This document shows positions 6,158-9,045 of a DNA stretch of 9,045 bases, one piece after another. Below the pieces are notes generated by a model. It ran no database searches. It saw only the letters and a program-made list of their open reading frames with translations, and was not told where the DNA came from. Each line of letters opens with the position of its first letter. The first letter of the stretch is position 1. This DNA is from CALRBF01 sp041164045. Its GTDB lineage: Bacteria > Patescibacteriota > Minisyncoccia > SW-4-49-11. Made by a program: the position numbers and the translations under genes. The stretch lies in NCBI GenBank assembly GCA_041164045.1, contig JBEAQD010000056.1, positions 1 through 9,045 of the forward strand. The letters run 5' to 3'.

Positions 6158-6183
6158 ATAAGAAATTATTGAATAATAATAAT

Positions 6184-7368
6184 ATGGCAAGAATTAATCC
6201 AGAAATAGAGACTTTTGCAAAAATCAAGGTGGTTGGGGTTGGGGGTGCCGGTGGAAATGCACTTAAGAGAATGATTGACTCAGATATTAAGGGAGTAGAA
6301 TTTGTGGCTGTAAATACAGATGCTCAAGATTTACATCATTCTCAAGCAGAACATAAAGTTCACTTAGGTAAAAACTTAACTCGCGGTCTAGGAGCTGGTA
6401 TGAATCCAGAAGTTGGAAGAAAGGCAGCTGAAGAAAGTAAAGAAGAAGTCTATCAAGCAGTGAATGGCTCTCATATGATATTTATAACTGCTGGTATGGG
6501 AGGAGGAACAGGCTCTGGAGCTTCTCCTGTGATTGCTCAGGCTGCTAAAGAAAGTGGAGCATTGACTGTAGCCGTAGTGACTAAGCCATTTATGTTCGAG
6601 GGAATTCAGAGAAAAAGAATTGCTGAGGCAGCTTTTGATGAGCTAAAGAAAAATGTAGATACAATTATCACAATTCCAAATGATAAAATTCTAAATATCA
6701 TTGATAGGAATACCCCGGTTTTGGAAGCCTTTTCTATGATTGATGATGTTTTAAGACAAGGAGTACAGGGTATTTCTGATTTGATTACCACCCCGGGACT
6801 TGTTAATGTGGATTTTGCTGATGTAAGTGCTATTATGAAAAATGCGGGCTCAGCTCTTATGGGAATTGGAAGTGCTACAGGAGAGAATAGGGCAGTTACA
6901 GCAGCTAAAATTGCTATTAATAGTCCATTATTAGACGTATCTATCAAAGGCGCAAAGGGAGTTTTGTTCAATGTTACTGGAGGTAAAGATTTATCAATGG
7001 CAGAGATTAATGATGCCGCTAATGTAATTATAGAATCTATTGATCCAGATGCACAGGTAATATTTGGAGCTGTAATAAATGACAAGATTACCGAAGGAGA
7101 AGTTCAGGTAACAGTTATTGCAACTGGATTTGATAATAAAAATCCAAAAGCTATTGTTGAAGAGAAAGATAAAGACTCCGTACAAGAGCCTACCTTAGAA
7201 GAGTTACAAAAGAGAGTTGATGAAGAAAAATCTAAAAGACAAGCTGAAGAAGCAAGGCTACAAGAAGTAGAGTCCAAAAAAGATGAATTTATTAAAAATG
7301 TAGAATCAGACCCGGAAGATGCCTTTGAGCTACCAGCTTTTATCAGGAATAAATTAGGTAAGAAATAG
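6184..7368 (+). CDS. ftsZ: Cell division protein FtsZ
   Basis: Tubulin-like GTPase that forms the division ring. I take ATG 6184 (394 aa); an in-frame TTG at 6169 would add MNNNN, but the promoter makes it nearly leaderless. Visible: IKVVGVGGAGGNAL (16-26, nucleotide binding), VNTDAQDL, GMGGGTGSG (104-112, tubulin signature loop), PFMFEG, RQGVQGISDLITTPG, and the T7 loop NVDFADV (208-214) that completes GTP hydrolysis in the next subunit. A charged linker follows (about 328-375, rich in E and K, coiled-coil-like), then the C-terminal peptide FELPAFIRNKLGKK that binds FtsA/SepF-type partners. It is not flanked by ftsA, ftsQ or mur genes, so it lies outside a division-cell-wall cluster here. 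Confidence 0.97.
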   Translation: MARINPEIETFAKIKVVGVGGAGGNALKRMIDSDIKGVEFVAVNTDAQDLHHSQAEHKVHLGKNLTRGLGAGMNPEVGRKAAEESKEEVYQAVNGSHMIFITAGMGGGTGSGASPVIAQAAKESGALTVAVVTKPFMFEGIQRKRIAEAAFDELKKNVDTIITIPNDKILNIIDRNTPVLEAFSMIDDVLRQGVQGISDLITTPGLVNVDFADVSAIMKNAGSALMGIGSATGENRAVTAAKIAINSPLLDVSIKGAKGVLFNVTGGKDLSMAEINDAANVIIESIDPDAQVIFGAVINDKITEGEVQVTVIATGFDNKNPKAIVEEKDKDSVQEPTLEELQKRVDEEKSKRQAEEARLQEVESKKDEFIKNVESDPEDAFELPAFIRNKLGKK

Positions 7369-7381
7369 GTATTTTTATTCC

Positions 7382-7470
7382 GTAGGGGCGACCTTGAAGT
7401 TGTTTATGCTATATTGTCCTCCTCCGAAGGAGGACAAAAAGATCATAGGCGACTTAGAGGTCTTCCCTAC
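7382..7470. repeat. REP/BIME-like nested palindrome after ftsZ
   Basis: An 89-nt imperfect palindrome of four nested stems: GTAGGG (7382-7387)/CCCTAC (7465-7470); GACCT (7390-7394)/AGGTC (7458-7462); AAGTTG (7397-7402)/CGACTT (7450-7455); and a central TTGTCCTCCT (7414-7423)/AGGAGGACAA (7428-7437) with loop CCGA. Small symmetrical internal loops separate the outer stems. The 5' GTAG at the hairpin foot is the mark of REP sequences mobilised by RAYT (TnpA_REP) transposases. An ATTCATA doublet follows (7472-7485). No transposase is present in the window. The hairpin may also mark the ftsZ mRNA end, although no T run follows it. Confidence 0.65.
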
Positions 7471-7504
7471 AATTCATAATTCATAATTAAAATTTCCTCA
7501 CATC

Positions 7505-7532
7505 TTGCCAAAATTATAAAAATCTGTATAAT
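7505..7532 (+). promoter_or_regulatory. Promoter for tRNA-Glu
   Basis: TTGCCA (7505-7510, 5 of 6), 16-nt spacer and perfect TATAAT (7527-7532). The predicted start near 7538-7539 gives a leader of about 6 nt before the tRNA 5' end at 7545. This is the only perfect consensus -10 upstream of the tRNA. Confidence 0.65.
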
Positions 7533-7544
7533 ATATAAATAATT

Positions 7545-7619
7545 GGCCACATCGTCTAGCCCGGTCTAGGACATCCCCCTCTCACGGGGAAAACAGGGGT
7601 TCGAATCCCCTTGCGGCTA
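7545..7619 (+). tRNA. tRNA-Glu (anticodon CUC)
   Basis: Full cloverleaf by eye. Acceptor GGCCACA (7545-7551) with TGCGGCT (7612-7618); D stem GTCT/GGAC; anticodon stem TCCCC/GGGGA with loop CTCTCAC and anticodon CTC at 7581-7583; T arm AGGGG/TTCGAAT/CCCCT; discriminator A7619; CCA not encoded. Loop, D stem and lack of a long variable arm suit glutamate. The acceptor is imperfect, with G1-U72 and an A5-C68 mismatch. Its 3' end is duplicated at 7761-7785. Confidence 0.93.
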
Positions 7620-7656
7620 CTATTTTTGCAGCAAAGAGAGATACGGTGTATCTCTC
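7602..7656 (+). repeat. Direct repeat copy 1: tRNA-Glu 3' end plus trailer hairpin
   Basis: Bases 7602-7626 (half of the T loop, T-stem 3' strand, acceptor 3' strand and TACTATTTT) recur exactly at 7761-7785. The similarity continues after a short gap: AGCAAAG (7630-7636) plus a hairpin with perfect 9-bp stem GAGAGATAC/GTATCTCTC (7636-7644/7648-7656, loop GGT), recurring in altered form at 7794-7819. There is no T run after this hairpin, so it is not an obvious terminator. Confidence 0.85.
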
Positions 7657-7760
7657 GTGGGGATTAGAAGGCCGTAGCTTGTGTGAGTTTGTGCGAAGCA
7701 CAAGGCGAACACCGCGAGGCGGGGTAGCGAGAATTTTCCGTCAGGAAAATTACTTGTGAC
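7657..7760 (+). other. Hairpin-rich insert between the two tRNA-end copies
   Basis: A 104-nt stretch, more GC-rich than its surroundings, with no ORF. Hairpins: TTGTGC/GCACAA (7689-7694/7698-7703, loop GAA), CCGC/GCGG (7712-7715/7719-7722, loop GAG) and AATTTTCC/GGAAAATT (7732-7739/7744-7751, loop GTCA). CTTGTG at 7678-7683 and 7753-7758 could each pair instead with CACAAG (7699-7704). GGGGATT (7659-7665) is complementary to AATCCCC of repeat copy 2, and GGCCGTA (7670-7676) to its TGCGGCT. This could be an unannotated structured RNA, a small mobile palindromic element, or a wrecked second tRNA. Confidence 0.5.
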
Positions 7761-7819
7761 CGAATCCCCTTGCGGCTACTATTTTAATTTAGAAGCAAAG
7801 AAAGATATAGTATATTTCT
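7761..7819 (+). repeat. Direct repeat copy 2: isolated tRNA-Glu 3' end plus diverged hairpin
   Basis: The first 25 bases are identical to 7602-7626. AGCAAAG (7794-7800) and AAAGATAT/ATATTTCT (7801-7808/7812-7819) correspond to the hairpin of copy 1. Several differences keep pairing (a C-G pair becomes T-A, one G-C becomes G-T) and one gives an A-C mismatch. No tRNA 5' half precedes this copy. Confidence 0.85.
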
Positions 7820-7828
7820 AAATTTTTT
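7786..7828 (+). terminator. Intrinsic terminator of the tRNA-Glu transcription unit
   Basis: Perfect 9-bp stem AATTTAGAA (7786-7794) / TTCTAAATT (7816-7824) whose 3' end runs into six T residues (7823-7828). A small ATAT/ATAT hairpin sits in the loop. It is convergent with the end of uvrC, only a few bases from its stop codon. It implies a tRNA primary transcript reaching well past the mature 3' end, through the hairpin-rich insert. Confidence 0.6.
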
Positions 7829-7831
7829 ACT

Positions 7832-9045
7832 TTATTTTGGCAATTTATCTCTGAGTTTCCTGTGATATGTTACTGCAAATCTATGAGCTTCGTCTCTGAC
7901 TTGTTGTAAAATTTGTAAAGATTTAGCACTTTTTGGTAATAAAATAGGCCTATCTTGATTTGGAATATAGATTTCTTCTAATCTTTTTGCTAGCGATATA
8001 ATAGGAATAGATTTAAACTCAATATTACCTTTTTGTTGTACTTTGAGTACTGTTGAAAGCTGGCCTTTACCTCCGTCTATTAGTATCAAATCGGGAATAG
8101 GCCAATCTTTTCTCTTGAATCTACGAGTCAGGGCTTGGTTTAAGTTATAAAAATCATCTCCACCTTCTGGAGGGAGTTGAATTCTGAATTTTCTATATTG
8201 GTCTTTAGCGGGTTTGGCATTTTCAAATACTACCATAGATACAACAGCTTTATCTCCGTGAAAATGTGATGAATCATAACCTTCAATTCTCTTTGGAGGC
8301 TTGTCTAATTTTAGTAAACTTTGTAATTCTTCTATATACTTGTGTTTATAGCTTTTACTAGTTTGTATAATCCCTTTGTGTAGAGAGACTTTTTCTAAGG
8401 CTTCAATTTGATTTTTGATTTCTAGAGCTTGTTCAAATTTTTGTAGCTTAGCATAACTTTGCATTTGAATATATAGTTTTTTGAGTATGTTTTTGGATTT
8501 TCCCTTCATAATATCTATAATTGTGTTGAGATTGTCTCTATATCTTAATTTATCTATATTTTGTATACAAGGAGCATCACATTTGCCTAGTTTATAATAA
8601 ATACAAGGTATTTTTGGCATTGTTTTACAAGATCGGTAAGGGAAATGTCGTCTTAGAATTTTGAGAGTTTTCCTAAGTGAGTCTCCACTGACAAAAGGCC
8701 CTAAATACTCTAATTTATCGAGATGTTTGTCAATATGAGTTTTATGTGCTACAAAAATTCTAGGAAAATCCTCTTTGGTCCAGACTAAATAAGAATAGCT
8801 TTTATCATCTTTCAAAAGAACATTGTATTTGGGATTGTATTTTTTGATCAAATTTGATTCCAAAATTAAAGCCTCAATTTCCCCATCGCAAGGTTTTATT
8901 TCTATATTATTAACCTCTCTCACCATTGCTCTTTTGGCAGAATTTAGAGAATTATTGGCTCTAAAATAGCTACTAACTCGATTTTTGAGATTGACGGCCT
9001 TCCCAATATATATAATATCTCCATTATAGTTCAAAAACATATATA
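7832..9045 (-). CDS. uvrC: Excinuclease ABC subunit C, short form (5' partial)
   Basis: UvrC makes both incisions around a UvrB-bound lesion in nucleotide excision repair. The start is cut by the window edge: the first Met (9040) sits where PGVYMF normally runs, and a Tyr codon precedes it in frame. Numbering from that Met: GIY-YIG domain (IIYIGKAVNLKNRVSSYF, with Glu in EIEALILESNLIKKYNP, about 54-69); cysteines 138, 146, 154 and 158 (PCIYYKLGKCDAPC, iron-sulphur type); UVR/UvrB-binding motif about 192-218 (KLQKFEQALEIKNQIEAL); RNase H-like nuclease with D256 (GYDSSHFHG), D322 (LILIDGGKGQL) and H386 (RDEAHRFAVTYHRK). It stops at LRDKLPK, where a normal UvrC of about 600 aa continues into the tandem helix-hairpin-helix domain; that domain is absent. 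Confidence 0.95.
   Translation of the reverse strand, partial: YMFLNYNGDIIYIGKAVNLKNRVSSYFRANNSLNSAKRAMVREVNNIEIKPCDGEIEALILESNLIKKYNPKYNVLLKDDKSYSYLVWTKEDFPRIFVAHKTHIDKHLDKLEYLGPFVSGDSLRKTLKILRRHFPYRSCKTMPKIPCIYYKLGKCDAPCIQNIDKLRYRDNLNTIIDIMKGKSKNILKKLYIQMQSYAKLQKFEQALEIKNQIEALEKVSLHKGIIQTSKSYKHKYIEELQSLLKLDKPPKRIEGYDSSHFHGDKAVVSMVVFENAKPAKDQYRKFRIQLPPEGGDDFYNLNQALTRRFKRKDWPIPDLILIDGGKGQLSTVLKVQQKGNIEFKSIPIISLAKRLEEIYIPNQDRPILLPKSAKSLQILQQVRDEAHRFAVTYHRKLRDKLPK

Noticed and set aside
6606..7085. Long minus-strand ORF inside ftsZ.
   Set aside because: It is antisense to the conserved GTPase core, whose coding explains the open frame.
7472..7485. ATTCATA tandem repeat as a functional element.
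   Set aside because: Only two units in AT-rich sequence; noted as the flank of the palindrome instead.
7670..7778. A second tRNA gene built from GGCCGTA and the duplicated 3' end.
   Set aside because: The acceptor pairing is good, but there is no D arm, no anticodon arm and no T-stem 5' strand next to the T loop, so it does not fold as a tRNA.
7382..7785. CRISPR array.
   Set aside because: The repeats are palindromic nests and a two-copy tRNA-end duplication, not regularly spaced identical repeats.
1..9045. Alternative genetic code (UGA as Gly or Trp), as in some CPR groups.
   Set aside because: All recognised proteins are full and in family register with UGA as a stop; no in-frame TGA interrupts them.

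Overview
The window is AT-rich, densely packed bacterial chromosome read with the standard code; every gene ends in TAA or TAG. A small-genome Patescibacteria/CPR-type bacterium fits best: a two-gene ComEC, a TrmB-type regulator, a UvrC without its C-terminal helix-hairpin-helix domain, spacings of tens of bases, and almost no Shine-Dalgarno sequences. The lineage is inference; no 16S rRNA is present. No phage, transposase, CRISPR array or obviously novel multi-gene system is visible. The unusual material lies in gene organisation and in the structured DNA around a tRNA-Glu gene.

Layout. (1) Positions 1-2711, plus strand: the 3' part of a ComEC-type DNA-uptake channel gene, overlapping by 11 bases a separate ComEC-type metallo-beta-lactamase gene, then a TrmB-family regulator with its own promoter. 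(2) Positions 2712-2913: a convergent intergenic region with two perfect hairpins, one of 9 bp and one of 16 bp. (3) Positions 2914-4920, minus strand: smpB, ssrA (tmRNA), infC, rpmI and rplT in one compact unit. The gap is 8 nt between smpB and tmRNA and 26 nt between tmRNA and infC, so ribosome rescue and initiation factor/ribosomal protein genes are probably co-transcribed. (4) Positions 4942-4977: a perfect 12-bp inverted repeat placing an extended -10 element on each strand, a symmetrical divergent promoter between smpB and a GT4-type glycosyltransferase. (5) Positions 5009-7368, plus strand: the glycosyltransferase and ftsZ, the latter with a good sigma70-type promoter.

(6) Positions 7369-7831 hold no protein gene but much structure: an 89-nt nested palindrome beginning GTAG (REP/BIME-like), a promoter and tRNA-Glu(CUC), an exact 25-nt duplication of the tRNA 3' end 159 bp downstream, 104 nt of hairpin-rich sequence between the copies, and an intrinsic terminator. 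(7) Positions 7832-9045, minus strand: uvrC, cut at its 5' end by the window edge.

Functionally this is a set of core genes (DNA uptake, ribosome rescue, initiation, ribosome assembly, cell division, excision repair, one tRNA) with one sugar transferase and one regulator. The regions most worth following up are the tRNA-Glu/trailer structure and the rescue-translation operon.
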